From contig OZ012690.1 of assembly GCA_963942565.1 (NCBI GenBank), positions 37,391,552 through 37,455,551 on the forward strand: DNA of 64,000 nt, read 5' to 3'. Every line of letters starts with the position of its first letter. The first letter of the stretch is position 1. The translations under genes and the position numbers were made by a program. The notes under the pieces were generated by a model. The model was given only the letters and a program-made list of their open reading frames with translations, was not told the origin of the DNA and made no database searches. This document shows positions 44,627 through 55,388 of the stretch, piece by piece. Origin of the DNA: Maea johnstoni. Taxonomy: Eukaryota; Annelida; Polychaeta; Spionida; Magelonidae.

Positions 44627-44848
44627 TTGCGGTCTCCTCGCCTCACTTTACACAATCAAATTAAATACTTCTCATGTTCTGATTGTAATGAACCAAACAT
44701 TTTCCTAAAGCTGGGAAACAGCTTTATTGAAATATGTTGTTTTGGAAATAAATTGTATAGCCGTTTTTATGAGAGAGACTTGATAGGAAATAGGTACATG
44801 CAAACTGCAAACGAACTTCTAAATCGAATTAGGCGTAAACACTGGTAA
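44627..44848 (+). CDS. Unrecognised 73-codon open frame
   Basis: Plus-strand frame with protein-like composition: NQIKYFSCSDCNEPNIF (a CxxC pair near residues 17-20), GNSFIEICCFGNKLYSRFYE, and a basic end LLNRIRRKHW before the stop. It starts at a non-ATG codon (AGG/ATG choices nearby) and has no clear acceptor. Could be a transposon fragment or chance. Confidence 0.22.
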   Translation: MRSPRLTLHNQIKYFSCSDCNEPNIFLKLGNSFIEICCFGNKLYSRFYERDLIGNRYMQTANELLNRIRRKHW

Positions 44849-45062
44849 ACAGAGCTTGACAACGTGTGCTGACCATCATGTTTGAAGCCTTCGAAAAAGG
44901 CTATAACTGATGGTACAACACAAAATAAAGACACCATAAGGAGGATAACAAGGTAGGCAATCGAAACATGTTTTTATTTTTATTTATATTGTAGATTTTT
45001 AATGCTATGGGAATCTTAACTCTGAGTTGTCATGCCTGTGAGTTAGCGAAATTGGGAGTCAC

Positions 45063-45125
45063 AAAATGGCCGCCACAAATCAACAGTTGTTTCTTGTGTT
45101 CAATTGTTGATTTGTGGTGCAAAAC
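45063..45125. promoter_or_regulatory. YY1-like word and 13-bp perfect inverted repeat
   Basis: AAAATGGCCGCC (45063-45074) is followed by CCACAAATCAACA (45073-45085) and its exact complement at about 45106-45118, loop about 20 nt. Confidence 0.35.
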
Positions 45126-46060
45126 ATGATCGTTTCTAAATAAAAAATGATATGTATCGATTGAGGAGGTTTAAATTATAATAGATATTAATGATATTTT
45201 CTATTTTCATTGGTTTATAGCGCTCTAACATTGAGGAAGTTGATCTTTTAGAATTCTTTTTGATGCGCTGTCAGAATTCGTTTCTAGCCAAGATTTACTT
45301 GCATTCCCTTTGCTTTAGGATCGCTAAATGACAAAATAAAACAAAGAAACAAATACTATTTTTTCTATTATGCATCAGTTTTTAATAAGGATTCTGAATA
45401 TAACATTTTTGAAAAGAAATACTCATGAAAAACTTGCGAAATCAAAGGCTAAAGTTGGGTTAATGCATTTTGAAAACCTGATTTTTCATTAATGATAAAT
45501 CAAAACCAGCATGGTCTCTACACAACTTTTAAGGTTTACACTGATCAAACTTAATATCAACTATTAGAAATATTTACAAAAGAAACATAATTAAAAAGAA
45601 CAAGAACAGTAGTTTCAGTTAGTATATTTTATTTCAAATATTTTGATTATAATTTTGCCTTTTATGGCAGGATAAAGTTACACCACCCTGACAGCCCCAT
45701 AGCAATGCAACGTAATTTGTTGCAAAGAATCTATTCAGTATGAGGGACAAGCCCCCGTCCAGCATAATAGCACAATAAGGGTTAAATATTTTAACAAATG
45801 AATGATAGATTTTCTTTTCATGCAACTTGCATTAGCCTGTATGTTTATGCTACATGTGCTCCCAACTTTTTTACAAAACATATCTTTCATTGTCAATTCC
45901 ATTACAAGATGACATCACTCAGAATAGCAGTATGACTTGCGAATTACTTTCATATCATAGAAATAAATGCATTTCACATCTAACATCATTCGGCTATGTT
46001 TGTGTGTGACAAAACATTGTCACCTGTATTTCGTAGGAGCATGACATTCTGACGTCTGTC
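45126..46060. other. No gene recognised
   Basis: AT-rich, possibly intron or UTR. A 63-codon minus frame (45634-45825) ends in AATAAGGGTTAAA, weakly like a family A end. Nothing firm. Confidence 0.3.
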
Positions 46061-46062
46061 AC

Positions 46063-46142
46063 AAGGGGGCGTGGCAGTGCACCTGTTTCCAGGTGTGTGT
46101 TCTTGAGTGAATATCAATAAGTCGCCATAGAGGGGGCGTGGC
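46063..46142 (+). promoter_or_regulatory. Two AGGGGGCGTGGC words 68 bp apart
   Basis: ACAAGGGGGCGTGGCAG (46062-46078) and AGAGGGGGCGTGGCC (46130-46143). Both match KLF/SP-type GC boxes and, partly, the CTCF core. The context is only weakly duplicated. Confidence 0.35.
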
Positions 46143-46422
46143 CACTAATGTTTACTCTATCTAGTAGTCTAATGTATAAACCATCATCAAAACGATACCA
46201 TGCCACCATCTTCCCATCACTATCTATTTTGTATGTGTACTTTCAGGGGGATATTTCCCAAGAGGTGAGGGCCCTAATCTGAACTCCATCTAATAAAGTA
46301 TAATCCCTGATCAAAAGGACACGTGGCCACCAGGTTCCCTTCACTATTCATTCTGAAGGTACCTTGTCAGGGAGGGGGTTATTTTGCCAGTAATGGGTGA
46401 CAATTTTATTAGATGTCCAGTT

Positions 46423-46490
46423 TAATCTAAAATTTAATGCAAAATTTAATCTAAAATTTTATGTAAAATTTAATCTAAAATTTAATCAAA
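46423..46490 (+). repeat. AAATTTAATCT short tandem repeat
   Basis: Six units of 11-12 bp, AAATTTAATCTA with small changes. Confidence 0.85.
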
Positions 46491-46960
46491 AAAACCTTGC
46501 CCTACAGGCTCGGCTTTGACTGCTGAATGGGCCAGGCACCGTATGGCCACAATCACCTATCACCCATGATCAATTCCTACACTAGACCACTCAGCCATTG
46601 AGACATCCCCTTCCATGTTGCACAGGGGTGAAGGGGTCTCTAATTGAGAGTGGCAAGACTTCTCACTTTGCCTGTACCAATTACTGCTTGCCAAGCCCAA
46701 CCTTTACCTGGAAATGTTAGTGACATGGCAAGCTACTCAGACCTATAGCCTTTTATTCCGCAGGGGAAACAATCCATCTCTGCAAACACGCATACACCTG
46801 GCTTGTCCTGTCAGCAGAGCATCGACCCGACCTGGCCGCTGCCGAGATGGAGGTGTAAAAAATTGATGGTGGCGGCAACCGAGTGAGTGATGCGTCGCTA
46901 GGGACAGAGGAACAGGTGTGGACTGATGGCCAAGGTGTAGCAACAAGGAACACAGAGACT
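46491..46960. other. No gene recognised; GC slightly raised
   Basis: Two overlapping minus frames (46743-46979) with Ser/Leu/Arg-rich translation. No splice-bounded exon that I trust. Confidence 0.3.
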
Positions 46961-46962
46961 TC

Positions 46963-47185
46963 TGAGCACTAAGGCTCACAGCGGCAAAAAACAGCCTGAC
47001 AATTTTGATGAAATCTTTTTAGCAAAAGCATAGTTGGGGAAATATTTGATGTCGAAAAGTTAGTTAGGACATTACCAATTCTCCCTAATAAAAGTGTAAA
47101 ATCATTTTCAATTCCAAGGTTATTGTTTGAAGTATTTTTGTGCCAGACAACAATTTCTAGAGGAAGTAAGCATTACTTGGTTAAA
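46963..47185. mobile_element. MITE family B
   Basis: CTCACAGCGGCAAAAAACAGCC, GACAATTTTGATGAAATC, tail GTTATTGTTTGAAGTAT and CAATTTCTAGAGG, end CATTACTTGGTTAA. Left end worn. Confidence 0.65.
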
Positions 47186-47194
47186 GGGTGTAAT

Positions 47195-47345
47195 CAGGGA
47201 CCAGGCCAGGACCCGTCCAGTCTGTCTGATGGACTGGTAGTTTCCAGATAAACAATTTTTTTTCAGACAGGCTAAAATTTCGTTTCGTCTTATTCATGAA
47301 TTGGATGGTTACCACATCTTTCCAGATAAACCATCCTTCTAAGAC
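47195..47345. mobile_element. One arm of palindromic GGACAGG element
   Basis: AGGGACCAGGCCAGGACC, CTGATGGACTGGTAGTTTCCAG, AGACATGGCTACATG match the element at 53877-54184. Only one end is present. Confidence 0.5.
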
Positions 47346-48335
47346 ATGGCTACATGTAATTATTCATTTATTGAAATTATATAACCTTATAGGTATAGTT
47401 GTTCTAAAGATATGAGGTAGCCATAGTTTGATTTCCTTCAAGATTATACAGTATAAGGTGGCCTTCCCCTTCTTTATCCAATGAAAGCAAGGGTATTAAG
47501 TTTAATTTATTTAATAAGGTGATGTTCCTTGATGCTCTTATAGATGGCACCATAATGAGCTGGTTTAACTCTGCCATATTCATTGGTAGCATTAGTGCCA
47601 TCCTCAAACTGAGGTCTCTGTTCACCTGGTGAGATAAATGTAAACTAATTTGGCCACTGAGGCCACCTTGGCTACTTCGTGCCTGGTAAAAAAACCCAGT
47701 TGAAGACAGAAAAATAAACACAACAATCTAGAAACCTATGCTAAGGTCCGGGGTATTCAAGTGTGTAAATCCTCACCTGGAGCACTTATAATCAGTCCTG
47801 GAATAAAGCAGCATTATAACGCTGCAATTTAAATGGAGAAACAATCACTTGTGACAATTGGCTCAAAAATGTTCACAAGGTGGCATTCACATCAGTAATA
47901 AAGGCCTTGATCAATAAATAGACAATAAAATTTGACGAATATAATTTTTCTAATGATATCTGTTTTAAGAAATAGCAAAAACAGGTTAGAATGCTGTGGC
48001 ATATTTTGTAGCCTGTGTTAAACGCTTGTGCGACAATGCAATGAATATTAGACGCCTAGTACCATGGTTTCCCAACAGGTGGCAGCACTTGGGAAGGTCT
48101 ATTTAGTACTATTTGAGAGTTAAATGTTTGCTTGTTCACTGTGCAATCCAATGCTTTTACAGTCCTGCAGCTTGCAAAACAGGAAATAAGCCATCAGAAT
48201 CAATATTCATATAGGATATCTAGCACTTAACTCTAACACTAATCTCGGGGATGAATTATTCCTTGAATGCCTCTGTGTTTATTAACACCCTCGTAAACAG
48301 CACTTCAAAGGGCATCATAAATAGGAGGCATGTTG
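47346..48335. other. Unassigned; one CTCF-like word
   Basis: AACAGGTGGCAGCACTTGG at 48074-48092 repeats the 1.3-kb word. A CACCTGGTGAGATAAATGTAAACT stretch (47620-47645) recurs twice at 52870-53030. The 105-codon minus frame (47404-47721) is not recognised. Confidence 0.35.
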
Positions 48336-48339
48336 GTGT

Positions 48340-48665
48340 ATAATAGCGGGCGCTACACTACACGGCCTTGCTGTGTCACTGGCACAGGGGGTGATAAGGC
48401 CGTGTGTGAATGGCTCTACCGTGATCTGTCAGGGCCCCTCGCGTAAGGCGCCTTATCGGAGGCAACACAGGCCGTGTTTAATCCACCTCGCCTTTCTTTT
48501 GAAGGTGTATTGCTGTCGTGTGCTGCACAGATAAACACGACAACATGCAGGTTGTTACACGGCCCGCTGCTCTCCCGGCGGCCGGCCGGCCAGCACTCAC
48601 TTCATTCACAGTGGAGGGACTGGGAGCTGTGCAGCCAGCCAGCCAGCCTGCAGTAGTCTACAGGA
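48340..48665. promoter_or_regulatory. GC-rich island with repeated GGCCGTG
   Basis: Clearly GC- and CpG-richer than its flanks. ACACGGCCTT (48360-48369) and its complement AAGGCCGTGT (48396-48405) form a perfect inverted repeat; CAGGCCGTG recurs at about 48470 and ACGGCCCG near 48560. Also CGCGTAAGGCGCCTTATC, a 7-bp palindromic core (AAGGCGCCTT), and GGCGGCCGGCCGGCC. No splice-bounded frame. Candidate promoter or enhancer. Confidence 0.4.
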
Positions 48666-48899
48666 ATGGACCCAGTGCAGGGGGGTAAATGTGCACTAGT
48701 CCAAGAATGTGTGATAATCATCTCGTCTCCCTTCTGATCTCAGATCTCTGATCCCAGGCGACAAGCAGAAACACATGCATTCCCATAAGCTGTTGGTGGT
48801 CTTAAGCACAGGCGACATATATCAAACTACTCAACTTTCTTTTCTTCTTCTACTTCTTGTTAGAACTATCATAATAAAAATCAATATTCAAAAATATCT

Positions 48900-48990
48900 A
48901 TCATCATCATTATTACTTATATCATTTTTGTTATTATTATTACTATAATTATTATCATTATTGTTATTACTATTATTACTATCATTATTA

Positions 48991-49063
<73 letters not shown>

Positions 49064-49128
49064 TATCATTATTATTATTATCATTACTATTATTATCATC
49101 ATCATCATTATCATTATTATTATAATTA
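48900..49128. repeat. (ATT)n microsatellite
   Basis: Mostly ATT with ATC/ACT interruptions. Open poly-Asn, poly-Ile and similar frames are artefacts. Confidence 0.97.
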
Positions 49129-49137
49129 GTAGTAGTA

Positions 49138-49234
<97 letters not shown>

Positions 49235-49262
49235 TAGCAGTAGTAGCAGCAGCAGCAGTAGT
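49126..49262. repeat. (AGT)n microsatellite
   Basis: TAG/AGT units about 125 bp long, ending in AGC variants. Contiguous with the preceding (ATT)n. Confidence 0.97.
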
Positions 49263-49691
49263 AAGAGCAGTGGAAGGTGGCATGGTATACACAATATAAT
49301 CATCACCAGTATTTTGATCAATGATAATCATTGATAGTATAGTTTACTCTAAAATATCTAAGAGTGTGTAATATATAGTATAATTTTATTGGGCAATTAA
49401 AGGGTTTAAGGTTACTCATCACACATCTTGGATGCATGGAAAATAAGGAGTGTGAGTATGAGGGTAAAGCTACACATGGCTGGGCGGGGAACTTGATTTC
49501 AAGGAGACTGCCTCTTATATACATGCAGGTATGGTTAGGTTACTACCTGCTATGATAACAGCATGCTTCATTGGATGAACCTTGCCTGACCCCTCCCCCA
49601 TGCATAACGTGTGCTTAGCGTATTGCTATGATGATTATAGTATGGATCTGATTGTATCTTCCTGTGCACCTTTCACATGGTATCATGTGGC

Positions 49692-49944
49692 TTAACCCAT
49701 TCATGCCTAGGACACACCCAAAACATACACACTACTTTGTATTGTATATAGCTTTATATAGAAAGATATATCTTCTGGAAAATATCTAAACTTGTGGAAA
49801 ATATTCAAAGAGGGTAAATTTATAAAACCAAAAACAGCAACTCCTCTCCAAATATTTTGCGAATTTGTTATTCTTAAGTTATCGTCAAAAGTATCATAAA
49901 TAAGACCACAATTGTCAAGGCACCTCTATGCATGAATGGGTTAA
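49692..49944. mobile_element. MITE family B, full length
   Basis: TTAACCCATTCATGCCTAG to ATGCATGAATGGGTTAA, 253 bp, TTAA at both edges. Its right TTAA is also the left edge of a further worn copy (TTAACCAATTCATGCTC, to about 50130). Confidence 0.85.
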
Positions 49945-50164
49945 CCAATTCATGCTCAGATTCCATTGTGTGGCAAGTGTTGTCTGGATGCTACATACAT
50001 GAAATTAAATGGTGAATATGGTAGAACTAACTACATGAAGTTTGCAAAGTAATTTAAAGTGTTTTGGGATAAGTTCTAAACAACACTCATTCAAATGTCA
50101 TGTGGCATCTAAAAATTCATTCATTGAAGCTACATGAAGATAACAGGTTATACAACATAAGTAA

Positions 50165-51611
50165 TTAGTTATTAATATAATTATTAAGTATCTCAGGCTA
50201 TATCGTTCTATGTATATCACTTGTGTCATGTCAGAGCAAATGTTTATTTTTTTTTCTCAAACTTTCTACATTGGAGCTCCATTATCATCCAGGGTGAATA
50301 TCTGCCACAGAGTTGGACACACAAGGAAAAAGATATCAGACTCACCAGAATCTTGCCTTAGGTACATAAAATGATAACACCTACCTGAAAATATAGAGAG
50401 AAATGCAATCAATTAATGTCATCAAGCACAGCATGTAAATTCATCTATATCATGATCATTATAGCTCCACAATTTTTTTGAAAGTTTGGAGAATTATTTT
50501 TACTGTGGTAAATGGATTTGTCCTGTTGAATGTTTTGAAGTATCTGTCGCTTGCTGGCGCACCTACGCAACAGTAAGACAACCCTGACAACCTAATCAAT
50601 TGGCATGTCAAAAAGCAAATACACATTAGTGGTAAACCAATGCATCACAAAAAACACAAGTCATTTTGACTTTTCACTCATTGAAAGACAATGACCCAAA
50701 GAATGTAAGCACAGCCAGCACTTCAATATGGTGGCGCCATCTTTTGTTAAGTAAAGACACTAAAAGTCTAGCCTAATGCTTTCACAGTTCAGTTATTCAA
50801 ACAACACAGCAAATGTAACAAAGAATGAGTAGCGTAGAATACTTTAGAAATTTTAGAAGTATAATCATGACAACAAGACCGTACACTTCAGCCCTCCCCT
50901 CCCCCGACTCACTAAGCAGCAATGGAAAGTTCTAAGAAATTACATAGCTGCAATATTGTAGAACTAAGATACGAAAAAGTTATCAAGCTCAAATAGAGAT
51001 GGGGCACTTCTCCTTTAGCTTATATTCTAAAAAGGACCTGCCACTGCAATCAACCCTCCGTGTCTCATAGTGCTGGTATCGAGACGGACCGATCAACTGT
51101 GATTCGAAGCAGTCACCTTTGTTCGATCCGGCAATGGCATGTCAATACAACTCGATCCTAAGATGAGTACTTCTAAATGGTACTTAACACTGGAGAGTAA
51201 CTATAAAACTCCCATTAATATGGCCCTCTCAGCTCAAACACCCAAACAAGCTGACATGCTGGCAACCAGGAAGTTTATATTGTTGTGTTGGCACACTCAC
51301 TCCAGGAGACCGGCTCTCACTCCGGGACACCCGGCAGATAATGGCCCACCCCGACAACCAATTACGCAATTAGTGTTTGCCATATGTGAGAATAAAGCTT
51401 AAGAGTCACATTCGTTTGTATGCTGCAGGCATTCATTCACTTATCATTGCATAGTCACTATCACTTACAGAGAACTTTCCCCCAGAATATGGAAATGCCA
51501 ATGCCTTGAAAAAGGATTTACATCCATGTAGACTGAAATGTGTGAGATATACATTTTTCTATACAGTAATAGCCTAACCATGTATTTTACTGTATTAACT
51601 TCATGAAATAA
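50165..51611. other. Unassigned; one CTCF-like word
   Basis: ATGGTGGCGCCATCTT at 50729-50744 (complement core AGATGGCGC, itself near-palindromic). The 87-codon plus frame at 51139-51402 is not recognised. ATCCGGCA with TTCGATCC near 51122 looked like a tRNA B-box but no cloverleaf forms. Confidence 0.35.
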
Positions 51612-51655
51612 AGATTATTATTATTATTATCATTATTATTGTTGTTATCATTATT
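51612..51655. repeat. (ATT)n microsatellite
   Basis: Short imperfect ATT run. Confidence 0.9.
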
Positions 51656-51927
51656 ACTTGAATACTCTAATACCCATATGCCCTATAACACCTGACAAAG
51701 AATCTTCAAATGTATATAAATATATGTAATATGAATCTGAATTAGGATTTAATTGAAAAATAAAGTGGCACCTTCTATCTTATCATTCAAATGAGAATGC
51801 CTTGGGGAAAAATACATATCTGTATTATGAGACCCTCAATGAAAATCAAATCATTGTGGTAGATGTAAATAATGTATGATGATGATGCATAGATGTAAAT
51901 AAATCCCAGCAACTCCCAAAACGACGC

Positions 51928-51988
51928 TAAGGCTCGGAATTGGGATCGGTATCATAATAATAGTGATGCCAATCTCGAGCCTAAAAAT
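51928..51988. mobile_element. Minimal GGCTCG palindrome
   Basis: AAGGCTCGGAATTGGGATCGG..GCCAATCTCGAGCCT forms a hairpin of about 60 bp with the same GGCTCGRA ends as the larger palindromic elements. Confidence 0.5.
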
Positions 51989-52061
51989 ACCAAGTCAATA
52001 CCAGTCCTAGTGTCTCATCACTTCCTCCAACGGCAATGGTGATTTTCAGAAATGGATTATA

Positions 52062-52266
52062 TCAACCCTTCAAATGCGAAGGCTACTTTTATCCAAAGCA
52101 CAAGAACATGAAAACCATCTAAACCCTGTCATGTTGGTACTCATTGGAAAGCTCTCACTGAGTATACTCTCAGATGAGTACCCATGTCCCAGGGTTTCAG
52201 TAATTTTTCAGTTTTTTTACATAGTTTTGTATTGGTCAAATACATTACCAGCAACATAAGGGTTAA
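52062..52266 (+). mobile_element. MITE family A, copy 6
   Basis: TCAACCCTTCAAATGCG to CAACATAAGGGTTAA, complete body. The left TTAA is changed to TCAA. Confidence 0.85.
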
Positions 52267-52859
52267 AGTGTATTTCCACAGCTGACATTGGGAATGTTTG
52301 CTAAGGAAGTTGGTATTCTTCCCATAACATTAGCATCGTTCTGACGACAGAGCTTGAGGGCGTTCATCTGGTACACCATCTATACAATGTGCCTTGTTCC
52401 TACACCACCCCAGGGCAGCAGTGTTAGATACTTGACAAATGGCTTCTTGGCGACTTTCCTATCACAGATAGAGGATGTCCTGCCACACACAGAGCTCCCT
52501 GCAAGTCATGGTGTGATTCCAGCCATAAAAGCTACTCAAGTGTGATTAAACAGCCATTTCCTTTCAATGAACGTTAGGAAATCACATGTTTATCAAGGGG
52601 GGACAGGAAAGATGGGAGATAAAGACCCAGACTACAGTGTACTTTATTGTATTCTTGTCTGATTTGTTTTATCATACTGGGTAAGATTGATACACATAGA
52701 AATAGGGGACTGTGCCAGTTCACAGATTTATGTCATATCTAGACTAGGTTCCTAGTCCCTAAAAAGTTGTCATTCCCTTCATTGTTGACCAAGCAGTATG
52801 GTGTAGTACAAAGTAAGGTAGATAGATGGCACCACATGTTCCTCCTATCTCTCAAACTG
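52267..52859. other. No gene recognised
   Basis: One AGATGGCACCACATG word at 52824. The 63-codon frame at 52354-52545 lacks splice support. Confidence 0.3.
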
Positions 52860-53525
52860 AGTCCTCCGTTCCCCTGGTGAGGTAAGTGTAAACTTAATTG
52901 AACACTATAGCAACCTAGACTATTTGGTGCCTCAGCTTACAGAAATACATGACAGAAAAATACATATGACAGCCCAGGAATCTAGGCTAACTCAACTGAG
53001 TCATCTGTTCCCCTGGTGAGGTAAGTGTTAACTAAATTGACCACCATGGCCACCTAGACTATTTGGTGCCCAGGGTCCGACACTAAGGCTTGCCCGGTTG
53101 CCCGGGGCAAGTTCAACAGTAAAAAACATGGGTTCAGGCAAGTTCATGGCCTAATCTAAAAGCCCAAACAGGCAAGTCAATATTCCCACTTACCCAATGC
53201 AAAACGGTTAGACCGTTCTTTCGGCAAAACAATCCCCTTCACAGTGGGATTGTCATTCCAAATTCTATGCTCTATGATGTTTATTCTCATAAAAAAAACA
53301 TTAAGAAGGCATACAAAATAGAATGTCACTATGTGCAACAACAAAGTGCAAAATAACATATTTTGGGGGCAAATTGAAATTTTTTCGGGCAAGCAAAACT
53401 TGGGATTGCTCTGCCCGAATGGGCAACTCCCTTCAAAAGTTAACGTCGGTCCCTGACTGCCTGGTAACAGAAATACATGACAGAAAAAATACATATGTCA
53501 TGTCCTACTGTGCTCGAAAGTTCAC
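52860..53525 (+). repeat. Tandem pair (about 122 bp), second unit split by a palindromic element
   Basis: GTTCCCCTGGTGAGGTAAGTGT, then CCTAGACTATTTGGTGCC and AGAAATACATGACAGAAAAA, twice. In unit 2 the text GGTGCC is followed by a CAGGGTCCGAC element and resumes as TGCCTGGTAACAGAAATACATG after it. Confidence 0.8.
53071..53457. mobile_element. Palindromic CTTGCCCGG element
   Basis: Ends CAGGGTCCGACACTAAGG and GTTAACGTCGGTCCCTG. Body words GCTTGCCCGG, GGGGCAAG, GGCAAGT, TTCGGGCAAGC. The flanking TGCC is duplicated (second copy offset by two bases). The 105-codon minus frame across it is a shadow. Confidence 0.65.
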
Positions 53526-53669
53526 CTATAAGACACCATGGTGACACTGCAGGACAAGATATGACCTCCTTTTCATTCATTCAGAAATCTGGCCACATGA
53601 CTGCCCATGCCAGCTGATGACTGTGCATGCCAGCCAACTGTGCTATGGAGAATACCGGTTTGGATTGAC

Positions 53670-53760
53670 ATTTCTCTTTGAAATATGTTTTTATCAAAAA
53701 GATATTTCCAGAACACTCAAGCCTTAGTGTCTGGGCTACTGTATGTAAGAATGGGTTGAT
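53670..53760. mobile_element. MITE family B right-end fragment
   Basis: ATTTCTCTTTGAAATATG, TATTTCCAGAACACTC, ends GTAAGAATGGGTTGAT. Confidence 0.4.
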
Positions 53761-53876
53761 ATAACTAGTAAATTGTATAGGACAGAAGTTTACCTGGACT
53801 GTATCATTTTTATGTAAATAAACACGTTAAACTTTGTGCTTACAGGTTCCCATGAAAAGTGTCATATAGAGGCAGG

Positions 53877-54184
53877 GATTTAGCCAGGACCTGTCCTGCC
53901 TGTCTTTTGGACAGGTAGTTTCCTAAAAACCTCCTGTTTGGACAGGAAAACATTTCTATGAAGATTTTTCAATTTTGACTTTTGGGATGTAATAACCAAA
54001 TATTTTCCTTACAAACCATCTTCTAGGACATAGCTGAAGTGCAAATTGCCCTTTTTACCACACTATGCTATTAATTGTAGCTGGTATAAGGATTGGAAGT
54101 AGATAAGTAGCTAAATCTGGACGGGCAGAAATTTTGAAATTGCTGTTTTGGACAGGCATTTTTGAAATCCTGGCTAAGACCCTG
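53877..54184. mobile_element. Palindromic GGACAGG element
   Basis: AGGGATTTAGCCAGGACC and AATCCTGGCTAAGACCCTG are inverted ends. Body words CCTGTCC, GGACAGGTAG, TTTGGACAGG appear in both orientations. 308 bp, non-coding. Confidence 0.7.
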
Positions 54185-54243
54185 TATAGAGGTATGAGAC
54201 TTATGAAAATAACTTCAACATTAAGCATGATTTTACAAACTGA

Positions 54244-54519
54244 GTGAAGGAAAGTCATTGCTTTGATTCTCATTCAAATTATTCCTACGATAAAGAAGTT
54301 ATCACTAAAATATTTGGAAACTCTTTGATTGCTAAGGGCATGATGAATAATTTGAACAATAGGCAGGCTTGTATGTACCAACCTTTTGATGATCTTCTTG
54401 CACTTGTTCAGTTTTTTCTCCATGTTGATATTTTTAATGAAAATGACACACTAATGTTGATCCTCCAACCCCTAAATAAATGTTTACAGTTCAGACTCCA
54501 GACTGCACAACCAGTATAA
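54244..54519 (+). CDS. Unrecognised 91-codon open frame
   Basis: Plus-strand frame with fairly protein-like text (KIFGNSLIAKGMMNNLNN, QPFDDLLALVQFFLHVDIF, MLILQPLNKCLQFRLQ). It follows directly on the palindromic element. No acceptor that I trust and no known domain. Low confidence. Confidence 0.22.
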   Translation: MKESHCFDSHSNYSYDKEVITKIFGNSLIAKGMMNNLNNRQACMYQPFDDLLALVQFFLHVDIFNENDTLMLILQPLNKCLQFRLQTAQPV

Positions 54520-54663
54520 GTCACTGTTGTCTCTCTCCTTTTCACCTTATAACCTCTGAATACTAGTCATCCCTATGTGAATTATCCTGCACAGGCTTTC
54601 GTTTTTCAAATTTCACAGGCATCCCAGGTGAAATGGACTTTGAAAAAAGTATTTATATAAAGT

Positions 54664-54805
54664 TGAGGACTCCAGTATTTATATCATGTTGAAGTTTCCA
54701 GTATTCATGTTGTGTTTAGGTCTCCAGTATTCCTAGTATGTGTAAGTGTCCAGTATAAATATTGTGATGTCCAGCATTCATATCATATTGAGGTCTCCCA
54801 TATCA
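54664..54805 (+). repeat. CTCCAGTATTCAT tandem repeat
   Basis: Five degenerate units of about 33 bp: GGTCTCCAGTATTCATATCATGTTGA in substance. Confidence 0.8.
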
Positions 54806-55234
54806 GAAAACTTCATGATATGCATAGATCTGCGAGTTGACTCCTGCATCCAGTTTACTATATACTAGACTATAAACTGTGCTATGAGAGTTCTGTAGGT
54901 CCACAACAGTAGTCAAACTATGCCACTCAAATGTCCATTTATCCATTTAAAACATCATGTTTGTACATTAGTTCAGGGCATTAGTCGTAATGCAAATATG
55001 ACAATAATGTGTCCCATAACAACAATCACATACAAATGGGAGTCATTTCACTGGATCAATCCAACCATAATGAAAGATATCATTTAATGGCACTCCTTAG
55101 GGGCTTCGAAATACCATATTCCGGTCTCAGATCACCGTTTTTCTTTTTCCAGCAATAAACTTCCCAAATGTGAGGTTTGATCAGCATTCATGCTAGCAGA
55201 ACTTTCAGCTTCTCCACTTGTTATTTTGTATCGG

Positions 55235-55388
55235 TTACATTCCAAGGGAGTCGTTAATTTCTCCTGAAGTGGAATCAAGGTCGTCTATTTTGCCCTTGAG
55301 GAGGGAGGTGGGACTAGTATCCGAATCCATATCACTAATATTGAGAGCAACATCAGGGGCGACCTCATCCCATCTCTCATCCTGGTAT
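55235..55388 (-). CDS. Candidate terminal coding exon, acidic tail
   Basis: Minus strand: CCCCCAAGTTCTTGTGACAG is a good acceptor (AG at 55389-55390). The frame then reads RYQDERWDEVAPDVALNISD, MDSDTSPTSLLKGKIDDLDS, TSGEINDSLGM and stops at TAA (55235-55237). It is 154 bp, strongly acidic and Ser-rich, of a composition rarely seen in chance AT-rich frames. No domain is known to me. The acceptor lies in a 120-bp tandem duplication (55378-55615) whose other copy keeps a similar acceptor (CTAGGCACAG) but not the exon. The plus strand also has an open frame here (80 codons), which I take as its shadow. Confidence 0.42.

Noticed and set aside
48888-49331. Open frames of 134-147 codons (poly-Thr/Asn, poly-Leu/Ile)
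   Set aside because: Products of the (ATT)n and (AGT)n microsatellites.
51090-51135. TTTGTTCGATCC looked like a tRNA B-box
   Set aside because: No A-box at the right distance and no acceptor stem.
53177-53494. 105-codon minus-strand frame
   Set aside because: Lies across the palindromic CTTGCCC element; a shadow of its inverted repeats.
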